A DNA stretch of 64,000 nucleotides from Amia ocellicauda (taxonomy: Eukaryota; Chordata; Actinopteri; Amiiformes; Amiidae): contig NC_089866.1 of the NCBI RefSeq assembly GCF_036373705.1, positions 3,192,001 through 3,256,000 on the forward strand, read 5' to 3'. Each line of letters starts with the position of its first letter. Position 1 is the first letter of the stretch. This document shows positions 46,001 to 58,440 of this stretch, piece after piece. The notes under the pieces are model-generated. The model was not told where the DNA came from. It did not search any database and worked only from the letters and a program-made list of their open reading frames with translations. Position numbers and translations under genes: made by a program.

Positions 46001-49000
46001 ATTTGTGAGGAAATGTTTCTGCAGGGTAAAAGTTCCCAAATAAATTGTGCGTGACCAGAAGCACTGGCTATGTAGTCAAAGATACAGTCATGAAATAAAA
46101 TCATGAAAAGTCTTCTCCATTTCTGTGTGTGAGGCAGATTAGGCTGCTCAGTGCCTCTGTATGTCTTCTCCTTTTCTGGGCTCTGAGCACAGCCACTAAC
46201 ATTTACAGCTACTGAAACAGCCCTCGGCGGGAGAGCTGGTGGGTTGAGCCACTGTGGAGAGGAGAGCGAATGTGCGGCACAGGAATCGGCTTGCATTGTT
46301 AGGAAGCTCGAAGGGAAAGAAAAGAAAAGTTAGAAGGGGAAAGCCACATTAATTACAGCGCCTGTCTGTCAGCGCTCTGTCTGTACTGTGGATGCAGTGG
46401 CTTTTATCAGCAGAATTTGACAGCCTCCTCTCCCTCAATCTGAAGCAGGCAGGTATTCGGCTCTTGTCTTTAAGCCGCGTGAACATCTAAGTCAGATCTT
46501 CTGTGGCCTGGCTTCTACAAAAAAAAACTGAAAACGCCTTGGTTATTTTTGACTGATTTCAAAATTTTGTTATCCGCAAGTGATCTGTCCCACTCGACAT
46601 GAAAGACCATTGTAAGCTGCGAATATCAAGATGGTGTTTTTCATAGGGATCACAAGAAAACCCCTGCTACGGAATCGTGCCGCGTCTTTTCTTCTTGTTC
46701 TCGGTGCACCACAGAGCGCGAGCACAACGAAGAGGGTGTATAATTGGTGTCAGTGCAGTAAAGAAAGGCTTAGAGGAACCGTATGCTTCACATTAGCCAT
46801 TGCCTTCTCCCTCTGTAACTCTTAGCACACTCGGTCCTCTATAATTGATATGTGTTTTTTTTTTTTAATATATCTCTAGGTTCTGGAGGCCTGCATGAAC
46901 AGCTGTGGCAAGCAGTTTCACACCGAGGCTGGCAAGTTCCGCTTCCTGAATGAATTGATCAAAGTTTTATCGCCCAAGGTACAGTAAGCCGTTGTCTTAT
47001 CACACGCTGTCAGTCAGAACCAGCAGGGCTTTCGATGTGACCCGCAGGACGGCGATGGCATCCAGTGCTTGGGCCTGATCTTTAGTCACGGATTGTGTGT
47101 GTGTGTTGGACTCAGCCTCCAAGAACAGATCTGCCGTGTGTGTGTGTGTGTGTGTTTGTTTTCCTGTGCACAATAATAAATGATTATTCTTTGCTTTTGT
47201 GTGCTATTCCCTCCAGTAATTTGCTATGATAAAACCAAGCGTGTTAAGCTTTGCTCGTGGCGGCGTTCAGTGTTTTGAAGTGTGGTTTGCTAAAGCCTTT
47301 GTGGGACACTGACCTTTCTCCTGTGCTTTCCCCCTGACAGTACCTGGGCACTTGGAGCTCAGAGAAGGTCAAGGAGAAGGTCACAGAGGTTCTGTACGGA
47401 TGGACCGTGTGGCTGCCAGACGAAGTGAAGATCAAAGAAGCCTATCAGATGCTCAAGAAACAAGGTGTGTAGAGACGAGTAAGTTGTACTCTGCCTTGCT
47501 CTTTCTCTCTCCCGTTCTTTGAAAGGCAGCTCAGGCTCCTCGCTGTGGGAGTGGGGGGAGCTCTGTAATTTATTCCCAGCTTGTTTCATTCTTTGTTGCT
47601 AAGACCTTGGCCGAGGCCCTGTTTGACCCTGAATAGTCTCTCAGGAGCCGGACTCGGCCTCCAAGAACAGATCTGTCATGTATGGGTTCAGGCACATGGA
47701 GGGGGATACCTATGCGCTGTGGTACACGCTGGCAAGGATATTCACATGGGAAATGTCCAGATCTCGAATCCCCCATGTCCTCCTCTGCTGTATTTAACTG
47801 GCTGATATGTTTTCTTATTTCATAATGCTTCTTTGGTATCAAAGCCCAGGACTGAATTCATATAGAGAAGAGTCAATTTCAATCAGAAATCCTCTAATTG
47901 GGCTTTGACACATTGCATTTAAAACAGGGCATCTGGTCTGATGCTAAACTACACAATGGAGCCGTTGACTGGCTTAATTCGTCCAGATTTACATGATGGA
48001 TGAAGGAATTCAAGCACCTGCTCTCTTTCCTCTCTCCCCTCACTCTCTCCCAGGTATTGTAAAGAAAGACCCCAAACTATCGGAGAAAATCCTCATGGCG
48101 CCGCTTCCTCCACGAACGCAGGGCTCCGTCTTTGATGACGAAGATAAATCGAAGGTTTGAAACCGGATTAAATCTTTATTGTCCTTTACTCGAATGTGGC
48201 AAAACCGCAATTGTGTAGCCTGCTGGGTGAAGTTTTAGCTGACAGTAGACTGGTTTGGTGAAAGGCACCTCCCTGGAATGGCGTTCGGATTTAAACCAGT
48301 TGCACAGCAGTAAAAGTAGAGTAATTTGGCCGATATGAAGTAAAGTTGCCACACCTTCATCACTTTTCACTGCCAAGTTCAACTTCAGGCCCTGCTGACA
48401 TTCTTGGGAGTCCAGATATATGGTTGCACACAAACAATGGGGATTCTTTACCCAGGCTAATGAGAGACGGATTCTTTCGCTGACAAAGACGATTCAATAC
48501 CTGTGTGATTCGCTAGGGGTGTGGTGGCTGGTTCTTTGGTTGTAACTGAATTGCCAGATTGCCTTGGAGGACTCTGGTAAGCTTAGAGAGGCTTCTGAAA
48601 TTCGCTGGGATGCTTTCTATGACAATTGCTTATCACACGGGTAACAATTAAGAAGTTTTATTGTTTTAACACTGCTGTTCACCCTCCAGCACAGTAAAAA
48701 CATCTGTTGTGTTTCACAGCTATTAGCAAGGCTTCTGAAAAGCACTCACCCTGATGATCTACAGGCTGCCAACAGACTGATCAAGAACACCATAAAAGAG
48801 GTACGTGAACCGGCATTTACTGTCGATAGCAGGCCGCTGTCTTCATTCACTGCGGACCGCTGGGATTCGGGTTGATTACCAAAGAACAGTCCACTGATTT
48901 GTAAGATGGGGCCGATCGGAGGACTGTGGCAGCGTTTCCTATTGATGTTTTATTGACATGAGGAGAGGTGGAGCACAGACATGTTTCTCAGACTAGGATT

Positions 49001-52000
49001 TCATTCATTTCAGTCCGCTGCGATCTGCTGGGAGTATCCAGCTCCTTTCGGCCCGTGTGTGCCATTTGGGAGCCTTATGCTGCTGTTCAGCTCTTGAACA
49101 TATGTCCTCACAAATTGTACTAGAGGATTTCACCGGGGACTTGGCAGGGGGGTGTGCTAACCACAGCAATGGCAACGACAGACACCCTGACCAGAATCGC
49201 AAACTGTATATTAGAGCACGTGTTTGTATTCTAGTCAGGACATTTACTAACACAGGAACATCACTGTAACACTCGGCTTCTGTTTCTCCGAGTAGATTGT
49301 GAATTATTCACCTTGACCATGTTACACCGGCCTCCAGAGATGTTCGTGATAGAATAGTTATTTCCAGTTATAGTTATTTATTTCCAAGTGCACTGTGCTG
49401 TTTACAAACCTGTGCTCGCTGCATTTACTGTATTATAAACATGCCTTTAGTTTCTGTGGTCTCCATTGTTGGTATGATTATCATGTCATAGTGTTATTTC
49501 CAGTTGTTTTGGGATGCAGTAATGTATTCATAAGCAGTCTCTCAGATCGTAGGCAAGGATGCCGGGCACACCGCACTTCCAAGTGGAGTTCGCACCAAGG
49601 GCCGCACTTGAAAAGTTGAGTTCCCTATGACTTCGGTGGCCCGAAGAGGCCCTGTCATAGTTAGGGGATGCAGCTTTAAGGGCGCCTTTTCCTTTTTACG
49701 ATCCCTTTCCTTCCTGGCAGGAGCAAGAGAAGATGGAGAAGGTGTCCAAACGCATTACTGCCATGGAAGAGGTGGAGAACAACACGAAGCTCCTGAAAGA
49801 GATGCTGGAGAATTACAGAAGGCACCGAGTCTCCGACAGCGACAGGGACATTATGAAGGTACGTCCCAGGGAGCCCTTCATGTGAGGAAGAAAGAAGCGA
49901 AAAAGCAGCCTTATATACAACTGTCAGACAAGAGGGTGGCAAAGGGAACCTTAATGAAAGACATTGGTGGATTACTGTGCCATGATCTCTGTGGCTTCTG
50001 TTTAATGAATTGATAATTAGCAACTATCAAGCTGTGAATTCACCGCGTCTCTCCTACTTTTCTCCCCCGTGTTAACCGAACCATTACCAGACAAGCTCAA
50101 AAATGCTACTGTCCCTCCTGTGAGGTAAAAAAAAAAAAAAAAAATGCGGAAAATGTAATGATTGCTCTGTCTTTTGTTCAATGCAGAGTCTGTACGAACG
50201 CTGTGAGAAACTCAGACCCACGCTCTTCCGCCTCGCCAGCGACACTGTGGATAACGACGACGCTTTAGGTACGGACAGGAGTAGGATTCTTCTTTTCACT
50301 TGCTTGTTTTATTGTTTTTATGTTTTTTTTTACATTTCATAAAGATATGACGAAGAATGAATTTGTCCCACAAGCTCTCTGTTTTTCTCCCTGAGAGGAA
50401 ATGTATTACTCTGCCGTTCCTAGTGGTGAAAGCGGTTGATAAGGTTGTGTTTTGATTTGTTCACGAAGGTCAACTTTTCAGCTTCACTTTACTTGTCCAT
50501 TTGTCGAAGCACATTCATGGTACCTGATTTAGTACCAGACAGCTCTGTTCTTTTTAACGACAGTCCTTTTTTAATTGAGGGCTAATACAGACGTTCCCCA
50601 ACTTACATAAGGTTTCCGTTCCACAATTCTCTAAGTGAGTCGGTTTGCGTAAGTCAGAAACGCATTATTTGCTCTTTACGTATCTAATGTACTATGTTCG
50701 TAACTCCACAATTTTCATAATGGGGCCTAAGGGAACATTTTACAATAAGTCTCCAGACAGTGCCTCTATACCAGAGGTGCACAACTGGCAGACCGTGGTC
50801 CGGGTCTAGACTGAGTGAAGGTTCTGTCTGGACCTCAACACATTTCTCATGAATAATTGTTAAATTAACTACTGATGAAGCAATGATTTTTTTCAATGTA
50901 CACATACTGCGCTGGCTCAGCACAGCTGGGAAGGTCCCAGATAGCGCCCCATACTACTGTGTATTGTCTAGTCACATACGTTATTTAAATCACTTCACGA
51001 TACACCAATCAAAGCGAATGTTTACAATGCATGTTAGGAGACTGATGTTGCCAGAGAGAGAGACGGCAAGAGAAGCAAAAGTGGGAGCAAGAGGAGAAAT
51101 GATAGAATGGCATGCACAGAAGTCAAATCATGCTTTCAAAGAGGAGTGGACAGACTAATATGCCTTTATCCTTCCCGCAGCGAGTGTCAAACCACTCTGC
51201 CTGATATGTTCAGAAGCTGTGGCTCTAATAAAAAGTGCCAACGTGAAGCGCCACTATGAGACAAAGCACAGATCTGTTGAGCAAACATATCCACAGCACT
51301 CTGAGGTGAGGGCACGGAAAATAAACTCAAAGCCCAGTATGATCGGTCCACCAGAGTCCTCTCCCATGCATTCACTACCCAACAACGTGCAAACAAATGT
51401 TCACTAAAAATAGCTTGGATGCTGGGTCAACAGCAAAAAACGTTTACTGATGGGGGAGTGGTGAGTCCATGTATGCTGTTGTTGAAACTTTACTTGACGG
51501 TAAACAAAAAGTTTTGTGAAAAGATCAAGCAAATCCCAATGTCACGTACAACAACAGCAAGAAAGAGTGAAATACTAACAGTGTATTTCCAGCCAAGGTT
51601 CAAGTTAGGGCAAGCAAGAGCCCATTCATCTCACTAAAGAAGAAAGATGGAGAAGTGAAGTGGGAGAGAGTAGGAAAGATACATATTAAACCTGTGTTTT
51701 CTTATTTGTTCAAACATCAATGCACTTTTTCAGAAACATTCTTTTGTTATTTTTGTGTTACGATGCAGTCTTGTTTTGCTTGAAATTAGAACATTTGTGA
51801 TTTGCAGCCTAATCATACACTTTTAGAACTAGTGTGTTAAATTTAATACATGAATGTATTAACTAAATGACTAAATTACTAAACTAAATTACACAATAAA
51901 TTACACAATAATCTATATTTTTAATGCAATTCTGTGTGGAAAAACACATTCATGTGTTAAAAATACCCAGTATTGTGTTACAAATACATATTACTGTTGT

Positions 52001-55000
52001 ACTTGTATAAATTTTAACACAAAGTTGTGTTGTCCTTGACCAAACTCAGAATTAGTTCTAAGAGTGTAAGTAAATGTAGGCCTATTTATTTTACCTCATG
52101 TTTAATGCCTGCATTGAAAATGTGCAGTAAATATTGTTATTTAAATCTAGTACTTTGTTTATTAGCTATACATAAACACAAACTACATATGCCCATGAAT
52201 CATAGCACAAGTTAGACATTTTAATGGTCTGGACCTTTGGGGGGAGAAAATTTGAGTTCAAAGAGGTCCATTGATTCTAATTGTGCACCCCTGCTCTATA
52301 CAATAGCAACCCACTTATGAAATCCTGTGTTTCAAGACTAATTTTATAAGGTTTACATTTATACAATGATTTTTTCCCTATTATTTTGTAGGTGCAGTCC
52401 AGATTTTTCAAATGCAGTTTTTGCCTGCGAAGAAAACGGTCCTGACTGATATACTATACAAACTCGATTACTATGTTTACCGTGAGGGGGGGGCGGGAAG
52501 AAAACCGCAATTTAATTACATGAAAACATAAGACTGTAAGAGACCACAATGAGCTTACTTAATAAATAGGGGAAATCAATTATGTTTTCACTTTATCTGG
52601 TGGGTATTGCCCTGGGGAGAAATACTTCCTACATCTTTACAAGATTATGTGGATTATTTGATGTGGAAATCCTGTTACGCCACACAGAGCTTTTCCCATT
52701 TATTTAGCGTTCCTCTCAGAGTCCCGTCTTTTTTTTTGTGTTCCAGCGGAAATCCTCCATGCCAACGAGAAACTGACCTCGGTGGTGAATCTATACCAAG
52801 AGCTGGTTAAAAGCAGAGAGGTTAATGGACACGGTGTTGTCGAACACTCTGACCACAAAGCCAAAGGTACTGTAATGTTGTGTGTAGTTTCTTTGTAAGC
52901 CCATGATTTACACAAAAAAGATGACTCTAGGAAAGTCTAGTTGAAATGCGTCTCATCAAATCCTGAGCCCGTTTCCAGCTCACGGTCTTGATTTTAAAGA
53001 AGCTAAGCAATTCATGTAAGTGTGTAATATCCAAAGCTGAAGCTAGCTTCTGAGGTTGAGATGTTTTGCACAGCATCAGTGGCGATGCACATGTTAGATA
53101 TTCTAGTGATGACTGTGTTCAGCTTTCTGGTGCTTTAAACACGCACATCCCTGTGAGGCCAACGACTGAGGTATACTCTGGTGAATTATCGAGCGTGCGT
53201 AATCTCTTTGAGTCAAAGAAGAAGCGCTTTTCAATGTCTTTAATTCTGCCCTTTTTCTGGTTAAGATTTTCCCGTCTGCTGTGAAAGTTTGTCTGCTTTA
53301 TTCCTTTTTTGGCAATTTGAATGCCTGCCTGCCTGTGTTTGGGTCCTGTGAGAACACCGCAGTGAAATAATCGTGCATCATTTATCACATAAATAACGCT
53401 GCAATCAGCTCTTTATAGTCCGCTTTTAAAATAATCTCTCCTCATCGTGTTGCCATCCACAGATCCGCAGAGCCCCAAAGAAATAAAGAGCTACCATCTG
53501 ATAGACCTGTCGGAGCTGGAGTCCCTGTACCCCAACTCCGCGGCCCCGGGCGGGGCTTCGCACGATGGGAACAGCTCCGTCTCTCTGCTGGATGAAGAGC
53601 TCATGTCATTAGGTTTGTGTTTTCCTCAGGCCCTTTCACTGCAGAGGCCAAAACAAGATGGATCATACTTTTAAAATGCACTAAATTGGATAATTAATGC
53701 CCCTGTTTGTTTGTTTTTTTTTACTCTTGATGGGTGTATCGAAATTGGTCTGTAGTCAGTTTGGGCCTGTTGCAGGTTACAGTGATCGTACTGTGTACCT
53801 CTTATTTTCCTCCCTGACTACTCTAGTCCAGCCACTGAGTGATAATGCCAGGTGTATTAATTGCTGAAATATTTCTAAATCTGACTTCCATTTGTTTAGG
53901 TCTAAACGACCCCCCACTGACGCAGAATTCGAGAACACACGGCGTGGAACTGACCAAGGTAGGGGTTTAGTCTCTTCTTATTAGATTATAAAGTATAAAT
54001 CACAAGTCCATTTCCATTTAGCCCCCTGGCATCCCATTCTGTAGACTTAATTGATCTGTCATACTATTGTGAGTTTGTTTTTAATTGAGTGTAGAGCAGC
54101 TGAATTCCCAGAGAGTCTGAAACAGCGGTGCGATTGCACGGCCAATTAATACCCCACCTGGATAGTCGTTAAGAGGAGAGTTTTTCTTTGGGACTAATTT
54201 CCTTCACTCCTGTCCACTCTCGCCAGCCTTCAAGTTTCCTGGGACAAAGCCCTGGGTTCAGTGCCAAGGTGGAGGAGGGTAGGGTGGGCAGCATACTGAC
54301 CGCACGTGGCTGCAGTGGAGACGGCGGCCAGGGCACAAGAGTGCAGGGGGCCCAGGGCTGGGCCCAGGACAGCAACTGGTAAGACACGGGCAGACACAGG
54401 TCCGGCCATTTCCGCTAGATTAAGAACTGCGACTTCCTGTTCTGCACTATGGTCAGAAACCCTGTAATGTCACTGTGAGCAAGTCTGTGCCCACGTGTGT
54501 GTTTATATATCCTGCATAAGGGTTTCTAAAGCAAAAATAACATTGATAATAATTACTGAATTAACTAATTAAGTTCGTTTGTGCTGGAACTTTTCTTCCT
54601 AGTTAACTTCTTTTGATTTTAATTATATCACTTTGTTTTCTTTCGTTATAGGCCAGTCCTCCAGCCCATGTCTTTGAATCAGCCAATCATGAGCTCAGCA
54701 ACACACTCCATATCTGAAGGCCGGCCTCAGGAAAAGTCCTTTTCAGACGTCTTTGTTTCACTGGAATCCATTAAACCGAGTGAGTCGACCTGCAGAGAAC
54801 ATTGACTGTAACCTGCAAACATGACGGAACCAGTTTAACCCATTGTCCTCTTTCATTTTCCCACCATTATTTGGTTGGGTAAGCGGAACAGAAATAAAAT
54901 GATGATGATGAGATCACGATGAGCACATATGAATCTTCTACATGGCCAGACTTTCATGTACATGTTGTAAAGTGCAGTTGCCAGGTTGACTAGCCTCTGT

Positions 55001-56894
55001 GTCTGTTCACCGCAGGCAGCATCCCGCCCGTCACCGCCTACGATCAGAACGGCTTCAGGGTGATGCTCCACTTCGCCAGAGACAGTCCGGTGGGGAGACC
55101 GGACATTGCCGTCATCGTGATCTCGATGCTGAGCACCTCCCCGCAGCCCGTGAAGGAGATTGTTTTCCAAGCTGCCGTGCCAAAGGTGAGAAACATTCAC
55201 GTTACATCTCGTCGGCAGTTTTCTCTGTGTGGGTTTCTCACTCTGATGTTCTGTTCAAATGTTTTAATCCAGTCGAGATGAAACCTTTAAAACCTTTGGG
55301 CTGGTTTCCCAGACCCATATTAGCACTGGTTATGGACTAAATGATGTTAGTTTAGCTTGAGAATTCCTAGATTAGAGCAAATCGCCTTCTGTGAAACCAG
55401 ACTCTTCAGATATCTTCAGCTTTCTCTTATCTGACATTGTGCTTGTGAAATTTTCTAGTTAGTTGCCTTCATTCTAAGTGCCCCATTGTGTTAAACTAGC
55501 TGCCCCCTCCATCCGTTCACACCCGCTGTCGTGTCTTGCAGACAATGAGAGTCAGACTGCAGTCAGCGACCAGCTCCGAGCTCCCGGCCTACAACCCCCT
55601 TCACCCCCCGGCCGTCATCTCTCAGGTCATGCTGCTGTCCAACCCGCAGAAGGTGAGAGTCTCCTGTACGCACTGCTCGCCTATGTGTGGGAGGCACATC
55701 TGTTTCGCATTTGGAAATGTGATGTAAATGTCATTTAGGCTCTTCAGAGGCCCACGAGCGAGTGCCCATTTTCTCTCGCAATATTAAAGCAATACGTTAC
55801 GCTGGGAAACGCTGTCAGGCCGCGGCACTTTCCGGCTCCATAAAAACCGTAATAACTGATGCCACAGAATAAGACGCGCTTCATAAAGAAGGGCACGATC
55901 TTTAGACTTGTTCTTTCTCTGCTACTCATCCTCACAAGACAACTCGAAGGAAAATACGTAGGGATCTACAACGGCGTAGTCTTCTGACGATTCGTTTAGA
56001 TCTCGGATGATCTTAGTATTGTTAACTCTAACTGTAATAACCAAGGAGAATTGCTTTTGTTTATAATTGTTATTCCCAGACGATGACATATTTTTGGCAG
56101 ATTAGATGCTGTCGTTAGTCTCAATGTTTTATGTCTACAGTTTAAAGATGTTGTGATGGGGGGGTGTTTACTAAAGAAATAAGAGTAAGTGAGCTAAGAA
56201 GTGAGCTCAAGACATATAACAAATGCTTAATGAGGCAGTTCCTGAAAAACTGTTATCGTACCCCCCATGCCCCCTTCTAGACCCAAATAAATCATTTACC
56301 AACCCGAGGCATGCTTCAACAATGGTTTTGCCTACTAACATGGACTCGTAGGGGGCCAATTAAAACCCAATTATTGTGTTAATCCATGGCATATATTGCT
56401 GTGTGCTTTGTTAGATCAGCATTGCACTTGTTTCTTGCGGCAGTCTAACACTGTAGGTATTTTGCATTAACTCTGTGTGGTATTAATGGTATGTTTTCTT
56501 TTTTTGGATTCCTTTGATAGAATACATATACGAGAGTTTTGATGAAGGGATTGGAAATTATACTGTTTATATCATTGTGTAAATGTACAGAGAAGTGATA
56601 CTACACAATATATATTGTTGTTCTGCAAAAGCTGCAAACATGTGTCCATCATTGATTTACAATGGCAGATGTATAAGAAGAACTGACGTATAAGACATGG
56701 CATGCCTTCTCTTGGGATCTCAATGCAACTGCTCAGTAGTTACGTGTTTTGGTTGACCTTCGTTTGTGTTTTCTCTCCAGGGTAAAGTGAGGTTAAGGTA
56801 CAAGCTCACCTTCACCCACGGAGACCAGAAGATCTCTGAGCTGGGAGAGGTGGACAACTTCCCTGATGTGGGGTGGTCCTGGACGGGCTTCTGA
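42183..56894 (+). CDS. GGA2: GGA2, Golgi-localized gamma-ear-containing ARF-binding adaptor
   Basis: Seventeen coding exons join in frame: 42183-42231, 43812-43896, 45437-45512, 46880-46978, 47341-47464, 48054-48154, 48720-48800, 49721-49858, 50187-50268, 52747-52866, 53463-53612, 53900-53958, 54227-54378, 54652-54779, 55016-55185, 55542-55652 and 56781-56894, 1839 bp and 612 residues (human GGA2 is 613). GGAs are clathrin adaptors sorting cargo such as mannose-6-phosphate receptors at the trans-Golgi. Domains: VHS (about 12-150: WEGIQGFCEQVNKEPEG, KFRFLNELIKVLSPKYLG), GAT (about 170-305: DDLQAANRLIKNTIKEEQEK, LYERCEKLRPTLFRLASDT), variable hinge with LIDLSEL clathrin-box-like and LLDEELMSLGL acidic-dileucine motifs, and gamma-ear (about 482-612: VTAYDQNGFRVMLHFARD, VRLRYKLTFTHGDQKISELG). 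GGA2 rather than GGA1/3 rests mainly on the EARS2/UBFD1 linkage. Confidence 0.93.
42755..42858 (+). promoter_or_regulatory. GC-rich palindromic CCAAT module, copy C (GGA2 intron 1)
   Basis: CTGCTGCGCAGATCTGCA, an ATTGG box at 42799-42803, AACCGCGCAGAACTGCG and AAATCTGCGCT line up with copy B, ungapped through the core and with one base of indel before the shared TCTTAAA. It lies about 520 bases into intron 1. An exon-like stretch follows with a possible donor near 42930, so it could drive an alternative first exon. Confidence 0.72.
43016..43051. repeat. (CT)n microsatellite
   Basis: A pure CT run in GGA2 intron 1, downstream of copy C of the palindromic module. Confidence 0.95.
44085..44492 (+). 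mobile_element. Solo LTR of a retrotransposon or endogenous retrovirus (GGA2 intron 2)
   Basis: The 408-base unit begins TGTGGAAGAA and ends TTCTTCAACA, imperfect inverted ends (9 of 10). It is flanked by GTAG on both sides (44081-44084 and 44493-44496), a 4-base target duplication. It has a TATA-like TGTATAAAAAC at about 44351 and AATAAA signals at about 44375 and 44448, in the order expected of an LTR. No internal coding sequence is next to it, so it is a solo LTR left by recombination. Which retroelement family it came from is unknown. Confidence 0.78.
47107..47141 (+). repeat. Short dispersed repeat, first copy (GGA2 intron 4)
   Basis: 'gactcagcctccaagaacag' followed by ATCTG recurs at 47650-47684 with few changes. 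Both copies are in neighbouring GGA2 introns. Confidence 0.5.
47650..47684 (+). repeat. Short dispersed repeat, second copy (GGA2 intron 5)
   Basis: 'gactcggcctccaagaacag' followed by ATCTG matches the copy at 47107-47141. The origin is unknown. Confidence 0.5.
50772..52293 (+). mobile_element. hAT-family DNA transposon with 8-base target duplication (GGA2 intron 9)
   Basis: The ends are CAGAGGTGCACAACT (left) and the reverse complement of CAGGGGTGCACAATT (right), typical short hAT inverted repeats. The 8-base sequence CTCTATAC is present on both sides (50764-50771 and 52294-52301), the diagnostic hAT target duplication. The 1522-base element contains a transposase remnant at about 51050-51640 and AT-rich filler. 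It is too short to encode a full hAT transposase, so it is an internally deleted copy. Confidence 0.9.
51050..51640 (+). pseudogene. hAT transposase remnant with BED-type zinc finger
   Basis: In pieces of shifted frame one reads HAFKEEWTD, then ASVKPLCLICSEAVALIKSA and NVKRHYETKH, a CxxC...HxxxxH BED-type finger, then EQTYPQHSEVRARKIN and KIKQIPMS. This matches the N-terminal part of hAT transposases of the type domesticated in vertebrate ZBED/SCAND3/GTF2IRD2-like genes. Stops and frameshifts, and absence of the catalytic and dimerisation regions, show it is dead. Confidence 0.83.
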
Positions 56895-58440
56895 AGGACA
56901 CCACTTAGATTACTGTGCCTGTTTTAAACGGGCTGGAAAAGTTATCAGAGTTCACCTGTGTGGGAAGTACTGGCCAAACGAGAAGATATCGCGGTGTGAA
57001 CTTTAGCAAGGACTTTGATGTTAACGTTTATAATATGAAAAAGCCAAAGACACTTTTTATTTTATTTTATTTTTTACATGCAAGGATGCAGGGATGTTTC
57101 TGCTGCATTAGGTATGGCACGGTGTCTATAAAAAGTGTGTGGCTGCGACAGAATAACAAAAAGATTCCCAATAGGCGGGTGCTTTAGGACATGGTAGGAC
57201 TGCTGATGTTATACGTACTGCTGTCAGTACTTTGGCTGTGAAGCGCTAGTGCTTGTTGGTGTGTCTCCAGGTGACAGACCGCTTGTCTGGTAAATCACAA
57301 GGGTTATATCCGGCAGCCTTGAAGGACTGTCCCTTGAGATACAGATGTTAATGGATGCTTTTTTCTGTTTGTCTTTCCCGAATCTCCTCTCTATAGCACT
57401 TTAAGCCAGGCTTGATGTGCCCAGCAGGAGCCGAATGAGAGCTTTTGTGGCATTACCGCAGGAAAGCCGCTCCTGTGAATAGAGTCGGATTCAAGTGGTC
57501 TCTCGTCACTGGGGTAGTTTATTTTGAAGTCAGTGTTGAGCAGAAGCAGGTGCCATGCTCTCTGGCGTGCCACCTTTCTGTCACTTAGTAACAAAGGGTA
57601 CGGATCAGAATGCACGCAATCGGGAGTCGTGTTTACATGTTGTCGGCTTTACCTACAGTGTGCGTTGTATCCGTGTACGAACTCGGCCTGTGTCCCCTTG
57701 GCCTGTGTTCGGCTTAAAAGTGTTGTTAATTCATCTGAATGAGATTTTAATTGTTCAGCTGGAAGGTCAAGAAGAGAGGGTTCACCAAATGTCACTTGTT
57801 GGCGTTTTTTGTTTTAGGAGCAAATAGAATAGTCCTGCAAAATACAGCCTTATGTATCCCCACATTTTTCTTGTAGCATAACTGTATTGTTGTCTTCCCA
57901 TAGTTATCATGCTGCCTTTTTGGTGCTTTTTTGTTTTTCACAGTAAAGGTTAAAGTCTGTCTCACTCCATTTCTGCTCTGTGGGCATGTGTATATATCAG
58001 AACCCCACGGCTTGCTGTGAGGTGTCTGCAAATGTCTGCTGTAGTTTAGCGGTGTGCTTCCCTCTAAGTCTCACATTTTCCACCTGACCTGTGTGAACTG
58101 CATGCCCTTGTAGTAGTCTAGTCATAGCGTGCATGCCCACCACTAGTGAGGTGATTTCTTCATGGTTTTAGTCCAGGGTTTCTATGAACCAAAGACCTGT
58201 AATTAGGTGTTTTGATGAAATCAGCCCCCAACTTGAATGGAGGAACTTGGTCATGCAAGGGTTGCTTTGCCTCATAGGTACAATCTTGTTTCTTTTCCGA
58301 TGTGGAAATCCTATCCGGGCTCGGTACTCATGAAGTAAAAATGGAAAAAAAATTGGCTGCCATGTTAATTTGTCTCGTATGAATTGAAAATATACACGAT
58401 TGCCACTTTCAAAGTTGCAATAAATTGTGGTATTAAAGAT
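56895..58440 (+). terminator. GGA2: GGA2 3' untranslated region with polyadenylation signal
   Basis: About 1.5 kb follows the stop. The AATAAA at 58419-58424 sits just before the sequence turns into AT-rich intergenic DNA and is the best candidate signal. Open frames in it carry no motifs. Confidence 0.55.
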
